Source of the DNA: Cryomorphaceae bacterium 1068
GTDB lineage: Bacteria > Bacteroidota > Bacteroidia > Flavobacteriales_D > Cryomorphaceae
DNA: 64,000 nt
Reading direction: 5' to 3'
Assembly (NCBI GenBank): GCA_027214385.1
Contig: JAPVXR010000008.1
Span: 62,001-126,000, forward strand
Part shown: positions 26,980 to 37,647 of the stretch, in pieces
Layout: every line of letters starts with the position of its first letter
Position numbering within the stretch: position 1 is the first letter of the stretch
Notes under the pieces: model-generated
Database searches by the model: none
Told to the model about the DNA's origin: nothing
The model's input: only the letters and a program-made list of their open reading frames with translations
Program-made: the position numbers and the translations under genes

Positions 26980-28856
26980 TAGTTTGGATTGATGCCTCTT
27001 TGTTTTGCCATGTCTTCCAATTTCTTTTGAAAACGAGACTTGCCCTTGTTGGCTTTTTTCTTCTTGTTCTCTTGGATTTTAGCGTGGATCTTATCCTCAT
27101 CAATAAAGAAATTTTTGATCACCAACATTTGTGCAATAGAGAACATATTGGCCAAGAAATAATAGTAACTCAAACCAGATGCAAAGCTGTTGAAGAAGAA
27201 AAGCATCATGAAAGGGAATATGTACATGATCACCTTCATGTTCGGCATGCCCGGTTGGGTCTGCTGAGGCATTTGGTTGGTATTGTAAATCGTATAGAAG
27301 AACATACTCACTGCCATCAGGATGGTGAAAAGACTCACGTGATCGCCATAAGCCGGAATGGTAAATGGCAACGTGTAAATACTGTCATATGCCGAAAGGT
27401 CATCAGCCCAAAGGAATGGTTCATGGCGCAGCTGGATGCTCGATGGAAAGAACCTGAACATGGCATACAGGATCGGCATCTGAATAATCATCGGGATACA
27501 CCCTGAGAACGGATTTACGCCCGTTTTGCGGTACAAGTCCATCGTGGCTTGCTGCTTTTTCATAGGGTCAGCATCCTTAAATTTCTCGTTGATCTCGTCT
27601 ACTTCAGGCTTGATTACGCGCATCTTGGCGCTGCTCAGGTAGTTTTTGAAAGTCAGAGGAGAAAGCACCAATTTAATGATGATGGTCAAAATCAAGATGT
27701 TGATACCAAAAGAGAGTCCGGTGCGTTCGAGCCAATCAAAAATCGGAATAACCACCCATTTGTTCACCCACCCGAAAATTCCCCAACCGAGGTTGATGAC
27801 CTTGTCAAGTTCCATCCCATACTCCTTCAGAACCTTGTAATCATTGGGCCCCATGTAGAGTTGGGCAGAAAATACAGTTGAAGCTGCAGTAGGGTCTACA
27901 GGGAATTCAGCACGATAAAATTGAGTGAAATCAGTGACCTCTTCTTCAAAAGGCTTACTAGCTAAGCTTACTCCTTGATTGAAAGTTCCGTTGGCAATAA
28001 GAATGGCCGAGAAGAAATGCTGCTTGAAAGCTACCCATTGAAGTTTCTCATCATCAATAATGTCGTCGTCGTCGCCTGTTTCAGATAGGTAGTCACGGCC
28101 TTCACCTTCAGCTTTGTAAAATATAGTAGAGTTATTCCGTTCAATATCGATTCCTTTCTCATTGTGTCTGGCAGTCATTTCCCAAACCAATTTGGGAGAA
28201 GTCACAACACCATCCACATCGTAAAAACGCGTTTCCATCCCGATGTCGTAGGCGTTTCCCGAAATCGTGTAGATGTTCTCAATCTTTCGTCCACCTTCCA
28301 TTTCAAGTGTAAAGGTGATTTGATCTGAGTCTTCGCCGCTTATTGTTTTACTCCCTTCGCTTGCGGTGAAAAAGAAATTGGAGCTGTTCAAGTTACCCAG
28401 AGAAGGGTAGGTGAATTCATAGCCCATTTTTGCCGTCTCTTCATCAAAGAGAATGAGTGGCATGGAGTCGTATGTAGTATACTTGAGCAAATTGGCCTTT
28501 ACAGGTACACCACCTTTATTGCTAAAAGTGATTTCCAATAAATCAGTCGTAACGGTTATCTCTTTGCTCGCTCCTTCCGAAGCTGCTGCCAAAACACCAT
28601 AGCGGGCTTTTAGCTCGGCTCCCACTTCTGCTTTACTTGCAGAATCCAGAACTACCGTGTCGTTTACTATTTCATTTTCTATAAATGTCGAGGCCTCTGC
28701 TTCGTTCACTGCATCTTCTTCTGCTTGAAGCGCCGCTACACTATCAATGGCTCTTTGTTGAGCTGCTATTTCCTCATCACTCGGTTTAGTAAACAGGGAG
28801 TAGCCTACCAACAAGATAGCGATCAATACCAATCCGATTACGGAATTCTTATCCAT
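26979..28856 (-). CDS. yidC: Membrane protein insertase YidC
   Basis: A 625-residue Gram-negative-type YidC/Oxa1 insertase. One N-terminal membrane anchor (VIGLVLIAILLVGYSLF) leads to a large periplasmic domain (about residues 60-350). The insertase core follows, with the conserved helix region NILILTIIIKLVLSPLTFKNY, the cytoplasmic hairpin MRVIKPEVDEINEKF, and GCIPMIIQMPILYAMFRFF. The C-terminus is lysine-rich (KKKKANKGKSRFQKK), suggesting ribosome contact. The -7 box TATCTTTG lies 19 bases upstream. It is co-transcribed with a DUF6438 lipoprotein, and pyrG is upstream on the same strand. Confidence 0.96.
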   Translation of the reverse strand: MDKNSVIGLVLIAILLVGYSLFTKPSDEEIAAQQRAIDSVAALQAEEDAVNEAEASTFIENEIVNDTVVLDSASKAEVGAELKARYGVLAAASEGASKEITVTTDLLEITFSNKGGVPVKANLLKYTTYDSMPLILFDEETAKMGYEFTYPSLGNLNSSNFFFTASEGSKTISGEDSDQITFTLEMEGGRKIENIYTISGNAYDIGMETRFYDVDGVVTSPKLVWEMTARHNEKGIDIERNNSTIFYKAEGEGRDYLSETGDDDDIIDDEKLQWVAFKQHFFSAILIANGTFNQGVSLASKPFEEEVTDFTQFYRAEFPVDPTAASTVFSAQLYMGPNDYKVLKEYGMELDKVINLGWGIFGWVNKWVVIPIFDWLERTGLSFGINILILTIIIKLVLSPLTFKNYLSSAKMRVIKPEVDEINEKFKDADPMKKQQATMDLYRKTGVNPFSGCIPMIIQMPILYAMFRFFPSSIQLRHEPFLWADDLSAYDSIYTLPFTIPAYGDHVSLFTILMAVSMFFYTIYNTNQMPQQTQPGMPNMKVIMYIFPFMMLFFFNSFASGLSYYYFLANMFSIAQMLVIKNFFIDEDKIHAKIQENKKKKANKGKSRFQKKLEDMAKQRGINPN

Positions 28857-28875
28857 TCAAAATAATTTAAGGCGA

Positions 28876-28883
28876 CAAAGATA
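28876..28883 (-). promoter_or_regulatory. -7 box for yidC
   Basis: The minus strand reads TATCTTTG, an exact TAnnTTTG, 19 bases before ATG 28856, so yidC has its own promoter downstream of pyrG. Confidence 0.55.
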
Positions 28884-28933
28884 ACCCCTTAAGCGGAGGT
28901 GACAAGAGAAAGAAAGTTAAGGGCTTAAAGGAT

Positions 28934-30574
<1,641 letters not shown>

Positions 30575-30597
30575 TTATTAAGTGTAACTACGGGAAA

Positions 30598-30605
30598 CAA
30601 AAGTA
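30598..30605 (-). promoter_or_regulatory. -7 box for pyrG
   Basis: The minus strand reads TACTTTTG, an exact TAnnTTTG, 35 bases before the pyrG ATG at 30562. Confidence 0.5.
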
Positions 30606-30695
30606 ATATAATTGAGCAGGTCTCAAGGGGTAGATTCCGCTCAATTTCAAAAACTTTTACGAGGCAGGGGGCAATACTATTCCTGGTTTGAATCT

Positions 30696-33062
30696 TTAGA
30701 AAGAGTATAGAACTCCGAAACTAGGTAGAATCGGAAGCTGGTTCACTCGCTCACCTGTCACACGATCTACGAAGAAAATATTTTCACGATCGTAGGTATT
30801 CGTAACGCTGAAGCTCGTTTCCAAAGACGAATTCTCAGAAAACTTGAATGTTTTTTTCAACGTAAGATCCAGTCTGTGGTAATCTGGTAGTCTACCTTCA
30901 TTCAAGCCTGCGTATTGAATTTGAGCTTCGTCACTGTTGGTCTGGGTGATATCAGTGTTCAATCCGTTCACCAAATTCTCTTGTAAGTAGAAACCTTGGT
31001 TTTGTGTGAATGGAAATCCACTTCCATAGTTCCATCTTCCATTAACTTCCCAATCGAGTCCTTTTCCGAATCGGTAAGAAGCTACCAGGTTGACATTGTA
31101 ATTTCTGTCAAAAACAGGGTCGTAGGATCGCACTCCGTCCCATCTGTCCACGTTGGCTGCTGAGAATACTGTCCAGATGTAGACTTTTCGGCTTTCGTAG
31201 CCTACAGTTAAGTCCAATCCCACGGCAGTTCCTGTTTCTACAATAAAATCGTTTTTCAGGATATCCGGCACTGTAGGGTCTTGTGTTCGACTGCTGTAAA
31301 TTTTGTTTCTGTTGATATTCGTAAGCTGAGTAAAGTCTTTGAAGTAACCTTCCAGATTGACGGAAATACGATCGGTTACATCGTACTCAATACCTGCGAT
31401 GTAGTGAATGGCTGTTTGCAATGGATTTTTAACTTCTCTGGTACTTCCATCTTCCAAAGTGATCTCATCCTGAAGATCTTCAGGCCCTACTAAGAAACCG
31501 TAAAAAAGGTTGACTACATCACGGTCTGAGTTTGCCGAAATGATGTTTTGGGAAAACATTCCGAAGGCTGCTTTCAGTCGCAGATTTTCAGTCAGATTGT
31601 ATTTTACTCCAAGTCTTGGCTCTGGTCTGAGAGTCCGAATAGAGGCATAATATTGCAACCTGAATCCTCCATCGAGGATTAAGTTGTTGATTTTCTTCTT
31701 ATAAGTTACGTAACCCGCCAGTTCCGTGTTATTGTCGTTCTGCTCGATTCTTTGTCCCAAAGGATTAAAGAAGGAGAGTTCCGTCCCAAACCCTGAGATA
31801 TCTATTCCGTATTTCAATGCGTCATCACCGAAGAAATACTTGAAATCGAGGAATAAGTTAAAGCTGTTGACCGCGCTGGTTCTCGGCTGGAGGAGTACTT
31901 CCTCTGTACCTTCTGAAATAGGGTTACTAGGCCCTGCGCTCTCCTCCAAGGTGATTTCATAACTACTGAAATTAAGCCCACCCTCCAATAAAGCGGCCGT
32001 AGAACTTGGCACCAATATAAAGTCAGCCCCTCCACCAAATGAGTTCCAGTTCAGGTTGCTGGTTTCCTGAAATTGCACTTCATCATTAAAGCTGAAACCG
32101 AATAAGTTGAATTTACTCCCATTGGCGGTATTAAAAGAGACCTTTCCGTAAAGGTCGGTGAAACTAAAAGGTAGCCCATCTTCATCGATGTAGCCGTACA
32201 GCAACTTAGAAGACTCATCCAAATAGGAGTGTTTTGCCGAAAGCAAAAAAGAAGAAGAAGACTTCCCATCATTGGTTTGCTTTTTAAGCGGCCCTTCAAA
32301 GAGTGCGTTGGCTGCAAATGTGCTAAAACCTACTTTTCCCGAATACCTTCTTTTGTTACCATCGCGGGTAGTTATGTCCATAATGGACGAAATTCTACCA
32401 CCGTATTCTGCACCGAATCCACCAGTGTAGATATCGGCATTCTTGATTACCTCCGTATCAAAAACCGAAAAAAGCCCGATACTGTGGAAGGGGTTAAAAA
32501 TTGTGGCGCCATCTAATAAAACTTTGTTCTGAATTGGCGATCCACCACGTATATAAAGCTGCCCTCCTTGGTCTCCGGTGAAGATGACACCAGGCAGCAC
32601 TTGTAAGTACTGGGCTAAATCAGCCGTAGCACCAATAGTCGGAATCTGCTTGATTTGCTTTGGAGTAGCTTTCGTAACCGACATGGTGACGTTAGTTTGT
32701 CGTTCTTGCTTTTCAGCAGAAATTTCTACCGCTTGCATCTGAACACTGGATTTGGCTAAGAAAAGCTTCTGGGTCAAAATGTCTCCTGCTGTGACTCCTA
32801 TTTTTTTTGAAAGTGTGTCATAACCCAAATAGGTAACCATGAGAGTGTACTGTCCTTCAGGAATTTGGGTGATGGAAAAATATCCATTTACATCCGTCGC
32901 AGCCCCTAACGATGTGCCTTTGAGGTAAACGTTGGTGAATATCACCGCCTCACCTGATTCTTCTTCATACACAAATCCACGGACCGTTCCGTTCTGTGCT
33001 TGAGCGAAGAGAGAAACAAAGGCAAAAATCAGTAGAAGAGAAAATCTGGTGGGATTCAACAT
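30696..33062 (-). CDS. TonB-dependent receptor with CarboxypepD-regulatory-like domain
   Basis: A 788-residue outer-membrane receptor. After the signal peptide (MLNPTRFSLLLIFAFVSLFAQAQ) comes a carboxypeptidase-regulatory-like fold (GTVRGFVYEEESGEAV to about residue 100). A plug follows with QYLQVLPGVIFTGDQGGQLYIRGG, and then a long barrel ending in ILPSFGVLYSF. It has no SusD partner nearby, so it is not an ordinary Sus-type glycan receptor. The ligand is unknown. The ATG at 33062 is chosen because an exact -7 box at 33087-33094 lies inside the longer reading frame that starts at 33125. Confidence 0.92.
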   Translation of the reverse strand: MLNPTRFSLLLIFAFVSLFAQAQNGTVRGFVYEEESGEAVIFTNVYLKGTSLGAATDVNGYFSITQIPEGQYTLMVTYLGYDTLSKKIGVTAGDILTQKLFLAKSSVQMQAVEISAEKQERQTNVTMSVTKATPKQIKQIPTIGATADLAQYLQVLPGVIFTGDQGGQLYIRGGSPIQNKVLLDGATIFNPFHSIGLFSVFDTEVIKNADIYTGGFGAEYGGRISSIMDITTRDGNKRRYSGKVGFSTFAANALFEGPLKKQTNDGKSSSSFLLSAKHSYLDESSKLLYGYIDEDGLPFSFTDLYGKVSFNTANGSKFNLFGFSFNDEVQFQETSNLNWNSFGGGADFILVPSSTAALLEGGLNFSSYEITLEESAGPSNPISEGTEEVLLQPRTSAVNSFNLFLDFKYFFGDDALKYGIDISGFGTELSFFNPLGQRIEQNDNNTELAGYVTYKKKINNLILDGGFRLQYYASIRTLRPEPRLGVKYNLTENLRLKAAFGMFSQNIISANSDRDVVNLFYGFLVGPEDLQDEITLEDGSTREVKNPLQTAIHYIAGIEYDVTDRISVNLEGYFKDFTQLTNINRNKIYSSRTQDPTVPDILKNDFIVETGTAVGLDLTVGYESRKVYIWTVFSAANVDRWDGVRSYDPVFDRNYNVNLVASYRFGKGLDWEVNGRWNYGSGFPFTQNQGFYLQENLVNGLNTDITQTNSDEAQIQYAGLNEGRLPDYHRLDLTLKKTFKFSENSSLETSFSVTNTYDRENIFFVDRVTGERVNQLPILPSFGVLYSF

Positions 33063-33086
33063 TCGGGTGGTTTTTCTTAAAGTCGG

Positions 33087-33094
33087 CAAATGTA
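33087..33094 (-). promoter_or_regulatory. -7 box for the TonB-dependent receptor
   Basis: The minus strand reads TACATTTG, an exact TAnnTTTG, 24 bases before ATG 33062. It decides the start of the gene. Confidence 0.55.
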
Positions 33095-33171
33095 AACAAT
33101 GTAAGCCTTGATCACAGTCAGGCAAGAAGTCAGAAATAGTCAGTGTTGGATTCCAAGGTTAAAAGCTTCAG

Positions 33172-34173
33172 TTAGACCCTCAAAATTCTGGAGACCATCT
33201 CATTCATAAGTTCCTTATGACGAGCTGTTGAATTTCCAAGACCTTTCATTTTGAGGTCAATGTCATGAAGGATTTCCATCACCTTCATCAGCTTGACTCT
33301 GGGGTAATTTACAGCAGCTTGCCTGTAATCTTTCACAAAGTATGGGTTTACGCCCATGGCTCTTGCCAGTTTTTGTGGATCGGCATGATTTTCGGCTCTA
33401 TGGTAGCGAATGAGTTGAGTAAAGTACCTATAAAGACCATAAGTTACCGGAATCAAATGGTGTTCTTTCTCATTATTGGCAAAGTAATTTGCAATGTAAA
33501 TCGCCCGAGCATTGTCTCTAAAACCAATTGCCTTTTGCAATTCGAAAATATTGAAATCCTTACTAATCCCTATGTGCTCCTGAATCAAGTCGGGCGTTAT
33601 TTTTTCTCCACTTGCAACCAATTTAAGTCTTTGCAATGCTTTGTCGAGACTGATTAAATCTGCTCCAATATGTTCGCTGAGCAGCACAATCGCTCTAGGA
33701 TCAATATCTAATTTCAGCAGCTTGCAATGATCATTGAGCCAAGATGAAACTTGGTCATCACGAAGTTTGGAGCTATTCATATAGGTTCCCTTGCTCTTGA
33801 TGAGTTTGGTCATGCTATTTCGACCATCAAGTTTTTTTTCTTTGTAGCTAATGGCCAATATCGTGGTAGGGACGGGATTTTCCAAAAGAGTTTGAAGCGC
33901 CGATAAATCCTTCCAATTCTGAGCTTCCTTTACAATGACTACTTGATATTCTGCCATCATTGGAAATCTCTTTACAACAGGAATCAAATCCTCGGGAGAA
34001 ATATCTCTTCCATAAAATACCGATTGATTGAACTCCCGCTCACCTTCATCCAAAACGTTGTTTTGGATGAAGTCAATCAATTTGTCGATATAAAATGACT
34101 CGTCACCATCGAAAAAGTAAAAAGGCGAATATTCCTTTTTACGCAGTGAAGTCATTATTTGGCTAAAGCTCAT
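33172..34173 (-). CDS. holA: DNA polymerase III subunit delta
   Basis: A 333-residue clamp-loader subunit. The N-terminal domain begins SPFYFFDGDESFYIDKLIDFI and contains MMAEYQVVIVKEAQNWKDL, matching the delta-subunit AAA-like fold without Walker motifs. The helical C-terminus includes DPRAIVLLSEHIGADLISLDKALQRL and DFNIFELQKAIGFRDNARA, both typical of HolA. It opens the sliding clamp during replication. It lies directly after amn with no gap, so the two are co-transcribed. Confidence 0.92.
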   Translation of the reverse strand: MSFSQIMTSLRKKEYSPFYFFDGDESFYIDKLIDFIQNNVLDEGEREFNQSVFYGRDISPEDLIPVVKRFPMMAEYQVVIVKEAQNWKDLSALQTLLENPVPTTILAISYKEKKLDGRNSMTKLIKSKGTYMNSSKLRDDQVSSWLNDHCKLLKLDIDPRAIVLLSEHIGADLISLDKALQRLKLVASGEKITPDLIQEHIGISKDFNIFELQKAIGFRDNARAIYIANYFANNEKEHHLIPVTYGLYRYFTQLIRYHRAENHADPQKLARAMGVNPYFVKDYRQAAVNYPRVKLMKVMEILHDIDLKMKGLGNSTARHKELMNEMVSRILRV

Positions 34174-34944
34174 TTAGAATTTCAAGTGTTTTACGGCACG
34201 TCCTTCAGTTGCAATTTCCTTCATGGCACCTATACCGAGTTTTACGTGAGTGTCCACAAATGATTTACTCACCTTCAGGTCGCTGGCAGTGGTTTTAACC
34301 CCTTCGGGTACCATTGGTTGATCGGTAACTAAAAGAAAAGCACCTGTCGGAATTTTATTGGAAAATCCTGCCACAAAAATAGTTGCTGTTTCCATGTCAA
34401 TGGCCATGCAGCGCGTTTTTCTCAGATACTTTTTAAACTTGTCATCGTGCTCCCACACTCGACGGTTTGTAGTATAGACAGTTCCGGTCCAGTAGTCGTG
34501 GCCCATATCTCTGATGGTGGATGAAATAGCTCGTTGGAGCATAAATGAAGGGAGTGCAGGTACTTCTTTCGGGAGGTAATCGTGGCTGGTTCCCTCACCG
34601 CGAATTGCTGCAATGGGCAAGATAAAATCACCCACGGCATTTTTTTTCTTCAACCCTCCGCATTTTCCCAGAAAGAGAACTGCCTTTGGCTTGATGGCAC
34701 TTAACAGATCCATGATGGTGGCGGCGTTCGCGCTTCCCATTCCGAAATTGATAATGCTAAGGTTGGCACTATGGGCACTGGGCATAGCTTTGTCCTTTCC
34801 CTGAACTTCAACTCCTTGAATTTCAGCAAAACGATCCACGTAATCGTTAAAGTTGGTGAGGAGAATGTACTCGCGAAAATCTTCCAAAGCTACCCCGGTA
34901 TAACGGGGTAGCCAATTGTCTACTATTTCTTTTTTAGTTTTCAT
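34174..34944 (-). CDS. amn: AMP nucleosidase, short form
   Basis: A 256-residue nucleoside phosphorylase-fold enzyme that cleaves AMP to adenine and ribose 5-phosphate. Recognisable stretches are INFGMGSANAATIMDLL, AVLFLGKCGGLKKKN, the purine-binding RCMAIDMETATIFVAGF with the catalytic acidic residues, and LVTDQPMVPEGVKT. E. coli Amn is about 480 residues with an extra N-terminal regulatory domain; this form lacks it, as is usual in Bacteroidota. It is followed immediately by holA. The divergent HsdR-N-like gene starts only 14 bases away. Confidence 0.9.
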   Translation of the reverse strand: MKTKKEIVDNWLPRYTGVALEDFREYILLTNFNDYVDRFAEIQGVEVQGKDKAMPSAHSANLSIINFGMGSANAATIMDLLSAIKPKAVLFLGKCGGLKKKNAVGDFILPIAAIRGEGTSHDYLPKEVPALPSFMLQRAISSTIRDMGHDYWTGTVYTTNRRVWEHDDKFKKYLRKTRCMAIDMETATIFVAGFSNKIPTGAFLLVTDQPMVPEGVKTTASDLKVSKSFVDTHVKLGIGAMKEIATEGRAVKHLKF

Positions 34945-34958
34945 GCTATGTTTGTTTG

Positions 34959-35408
34959 ATGCAACCGCTCAATCTTCCGCCCTATCCTTTTCAAATATTT
35001 AAGGAGGGCGAAAAGTATAAAATCCTAGACCCGATCCGAAAGAAAAGGCTGGTATTAACACCCGAAGAATGGGTGAGGCAGCATATAGTTATGTATTTGA
35101 TTAAAGAGAAAAGTTTTCCTTCAGGGTTATTAAAGATGGAAACAGGAATTAAACATAACCAACGATTCGGGCGAACGGACGCACTATTCTTAAATCGGGA
35201 CGGAAACCCGCTGGTGCTCATTGAGTGCAAGGCGCCAGACGTCAAAATCAATGCGGAAACCTTCCATCAAGTGGCGCGTTACAATAGTGCTATCGAGTCG
35301 CCTTATGTGATTATGACCAACGGATTGGAGCATATGGTTATTCACTTAGCGATCCAAGAAAGACGAATCTTGTCTTTGACGGATTTACCTGACTATAAAT
35401 ACCTTTAA
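34959..35408 (+). CDS. Small PD-(D/E)XK nuclease-fold protein resembling the HsdR N-terminal domain
   Basis: A 149-residue soluble protein starting MQPLNLPPYPFQIF (an in-frame TTG one codon upstream is rejected). Residues ~30-65 hold a basic helix region (EEWVRQHIVMYLI). The nuclease-like core GRTDALFLNRDGNPLVLIECKAP follows, with D and E-x-K spaced as in PD-(D/E)XK enzymes, then INAETFHQVARYNSAI and PYVIMTNGLEHMV. Databases name it type I restriction enzyme HsdR N-terminal domain protein. No methylase, specificity or helicase gene is nearby, so it is not a restriction system. Its position beside holA suggests a DNA-repair or replication link, but that is inference. An apparent TATGTTTG box sits only four bases before the ATG. 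Confidence 0.82.
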   Translation: MQPLNLPPYPFQIFKEGEKYKILDPIRKKRLVLTPEEWVRQHIVMYLIKEKSFPSGLLKMETGIKHNQRFGRTDALFLNRDGNPLVLIECKAPDVKINAETFHQVARYNSAIESPYVIMTNGLEHMVIHLAIQERRILSLTDLPDYKYL

Positions 35409-35426
35409 ACTAAATTGACTGATTCC

Positions 35427-37613
35427 ATGAAATATTTTGTACTTCCTTTTCTGCTTCTAGGATTGGCGCTTCACGCGCAAAACCGAGAGAACTTTAATAT
35501 TGAATTGAGATCTGCACTTAAAACGATGGATCCTTCAAAAGAATTACATCTCTATGTTCGAGGTGATCTCGGCGAAATTACATCCTACATTCGAGAGAAT
35601 GGCGGAGTAATTAAAGGAGTTGTTGGAAATATCGCTTCAGTGAGAATTCCTGCCGGAAATATGGAAGCACTCCGCACCGCGGAGTACATTGATTTCATTG
35701 AATTCTCATTGTCGAAGCCACAAATGCTGGCTGATGTGATGATTACCAATAACAATATCCACCCCATACATGCAGGTGCAGAACCCCTGCCACAGGCCTA
35801 TTTGGGAGAGGATGTTATTATAGGAATGATTGACTCGGGAATTGAGTTGGATCATCCCGACTTTCAAAATGAAGATGGAACTACCAGAGTCATATCCCTA
35901 TGGGATCATACACAGGATGAGGTAGATCCCTTCAGAGTTCCTGAACCATATGGCTATGGACAGGAATGGAATGCAGAAGACATAAACGAAGACATTGATG
36001 GTCACGACGATCAATCTCAATGGTTTGGACATGGTTCTACGGTGACAGGTGTGGCTACGGGTAACGCGAATGCCACCGGCAACTTTATTGGAGTCGCACC
36101 CCTTGCAGATATTATTGTTGTTTCTTCAGATTTTTCCAGAGAAAATTGGAAGTCCTCCATTGCAGATGCGGTCGCTTTCATCTTCAATAAGGCCGATGAA
36201 TTTGGTAAACCAGTCGTGATAAACGCAAGCTTGGGTGACTACTACGGATCTCACGACGGATTGGATGGAGCCGCATTGTTTATCGATGAGCTTTTGGAAG
36301 AGCAATCGGGAAGGGTGATGGTATCAGCAGCAGGAAATAGCAACAATTTTGCGCCATATCACTTGGCCTATGAGGTGCCCGAGAATGACACGGCTTTCAC
36401 TTGGTTTTCTTACAATACTTCTTCCGTAATCGGTGAGCCTGCAGTTTTCTTTGAACTCTGGGCTGATTCGGAAGACTTTGGCGAAACCTTTTACACCATA
36501 GGTGCTGATTTGGCTGAGCCTTCCTATTCTTTTGAGGGGTATGCCCAGTGGAGAACCGTTGAAGCCAATCTTGATCAGCTCATAACTGACACTATTTTTC
36601 AAAACGGCAATATTCTGGGAATAGTAGATACTTGGTGCGGTCAACGTGGAGATCAGTACTTGGTTCAAGTAGCGGTAAGAGAAGCTTTCAGCGATCAATA
36701 CAAATGGAGGTTTGCGACGACGGGAGGTGGGACTTTCGATGTCTGGAGTTATGCTCCTTTCGGAACATCTGAAATTGAAAGTCAAGATTTGCCCAATCAA
36801 GGTGAGTATCCCGACATGGTCAATTATCAATTGCCCGATAAGTTCAAGACCACTGTAGACTCTTGGACCTGTTCGGAAAAAGTAATAACCGTTGCTAACT
36901 ACACCAATCGAAACGAATACGTAAATGTTTTGGGGGAAATCACTTTTATCCCGGACATTGTGCCCCTCGATATCGCTGTGAACTCTAGTCAGGGCCCTAC
37001 GAGAGATAATCGGCAAAAGCCTGATATTACTGCTTCAGGTGATTTTACTTTGTCGGCTGGGCGCTTGGCCAACTTGGCTTCATTGATAGCCAATAATCCC
37101 GATAGAGTGGCGGAAGGCGGATGGCATTACCGCAATGGCGGAACTTCAATGGCATCGCCGGTGGTGGCAGGTATTTCGGCGCTTTACCTCGATCGTGACC
37201 CTGATGCAAATTATGAAACCATAAAAACTGCCATTATCGAAAACGCTTTGGCTGATGAGTTTACAGGCGAACTTCCCAATTTGCGTTGGGGCTTCGGGAA
37301 ACTAAATGGCTTTGCCACGTTAACGGTGCCTTTTGGTGTGACTTCATCTGAGTTTGTCGCTGCAAACGGAACAATAAAGATCTACCCCAATCCCACCAGA
37401 GGTGATTTGAACATTGTAAATGATAAGGGTAATCTTGTCTCCTTAAATCTTTACGACCTCTCAGGAAGGCTGGTTAAGTCTATCAATCTGAATGGAAGTG
37501 CAGGAGGAACAATCAATATTTCTCTCCAAGATATCGCCGATGGAGTTTACATTGTGCAAGCACTCCAAGATAACGGTCAATTGCTTTCGTCTAAATTGAT
37601 GATTGAAAAGTAA
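35427..37613 (+). CDS. T9SS-secreted S8 (subtilisin-like) peptidase
   Basis: A 728-residue exported protease starting MKYFVLPFLLLGLALHAQ (signal peptide). An I9-like propeptide region (about 25-110) precedes the catalytic domain. The triad can be seen: Asp in IGMIDSGIELDHPDF, His in WFGHGSTVTGVATG, and Ser in GGTSMASPVVAGISALY. A non-canonical insert of about 150 residues lies between the oxyanion Asn region (SAAGNSNNFAPYH) and the serine motif. The last ~80 residues form a type A T9SS sorting domain (IKIYPNPTRGDLNIV to the lysine end). It should be secreted or surface-anchored. An in-frame TTG at 35415 adds four residues and is less likely. Confidence 0.93.
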   Translation: MKYFVLPFLLLGLALHAQNRENFNIELRSALKTMDPSKELHLYVRGDLGEITSYIRENGGVIKGVVGNIASVRIPAGNMEALRTAEYIDFIEFSLSKPQMLADVMITNNNIHPIHAGAEPLPQAYLGEDVIIGMIDSGIELDHPDFQNEDGTTRVISLWDHTQDEVDPFRVPEPYGYGQEWNAEDINEDIDGHDDQSQWFGHGSTVTGVATGNANATGNFIGVAPLADIIVVSSDFSRENWKSSIADAVAFIFNKADEFGKPVVINASLGDYYGSHDGLDGAALFIDELLEEQSGRVMVSAAGNSNNFAPYHLAYEVPENDTAFTWFSYNTSSVIGEPAVFFELWADSEDFGETFYTIGADLAEPSYSFEGYAQWRTVEANLDQLITDTIFQNGNILGIVDTWCGQRGDQYLVQVAVREAFSDQYKWRFATTGGGTFDVWSYAPFGTSEIESQDLPNQGEYPDMVNYQLPDKFKTTVDSWTCSEKVITVANYTNRNEYVNVLGEITFIPDIVPLDIAVNSSQGPTRDNRQKPDITASGDFTLSAGRLANLASLIANNPDRVAEGGWHYRNGGTSMASPVVAGISALYLDRDPDANYETIKTAIIENALADEFTGELPNLRWGFGKLNGFATLTVPFGVTSSEFVAANGTIKIYPNPTRGDLNIVNDKGNLVSLNLYDLSGRLVKSINLNGSAGGTINISLQDIADGVYIVQALQDNGQLLSSKLMIEK

Positions 37614-37618
37614 TTCTT

Positions 37619-37626
37619 TAGATTTG
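37619..37626 (+). promoter_or_regulatory. -7 box for DUF5606 gene
   Basis: TAGATTTG is an exact TAnnTTTG, with a TTG 20 bases upstream (37596-37598) that fits the -33 element. ATG 37648 follows 21 bases after the box. Confidence 0.6.
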
Positions 37627-37647
37627 CGCCCTTCCTAAAAGTAAAGA

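Noticed and set aside
26922-27881. Plus-strand frames inside yidC (194 and 110 codons)
   Set aside because: Rich in His and Cys with no domain and antiparallel to conserved YidC core sequence.
28886-28923. Terminator between pyrG and yidC
   Set aside because: A CCCTTAA/TTAAGGG inverted repeat exists, but the loop is 24 bases and no T run follows on either strand.
34959-35408. Restriction-modification system at the HsdR-N-like gene
   Set aside because: No methylase, specificity or helicase gene nearby; the protein is only the N-terminal nuclease fold.
36324-37016. A 230-codon minus frame inside the subtilase gene
   Set aside because: Composition does not resemble a protein family, and the plus frame contains the catalytic core.
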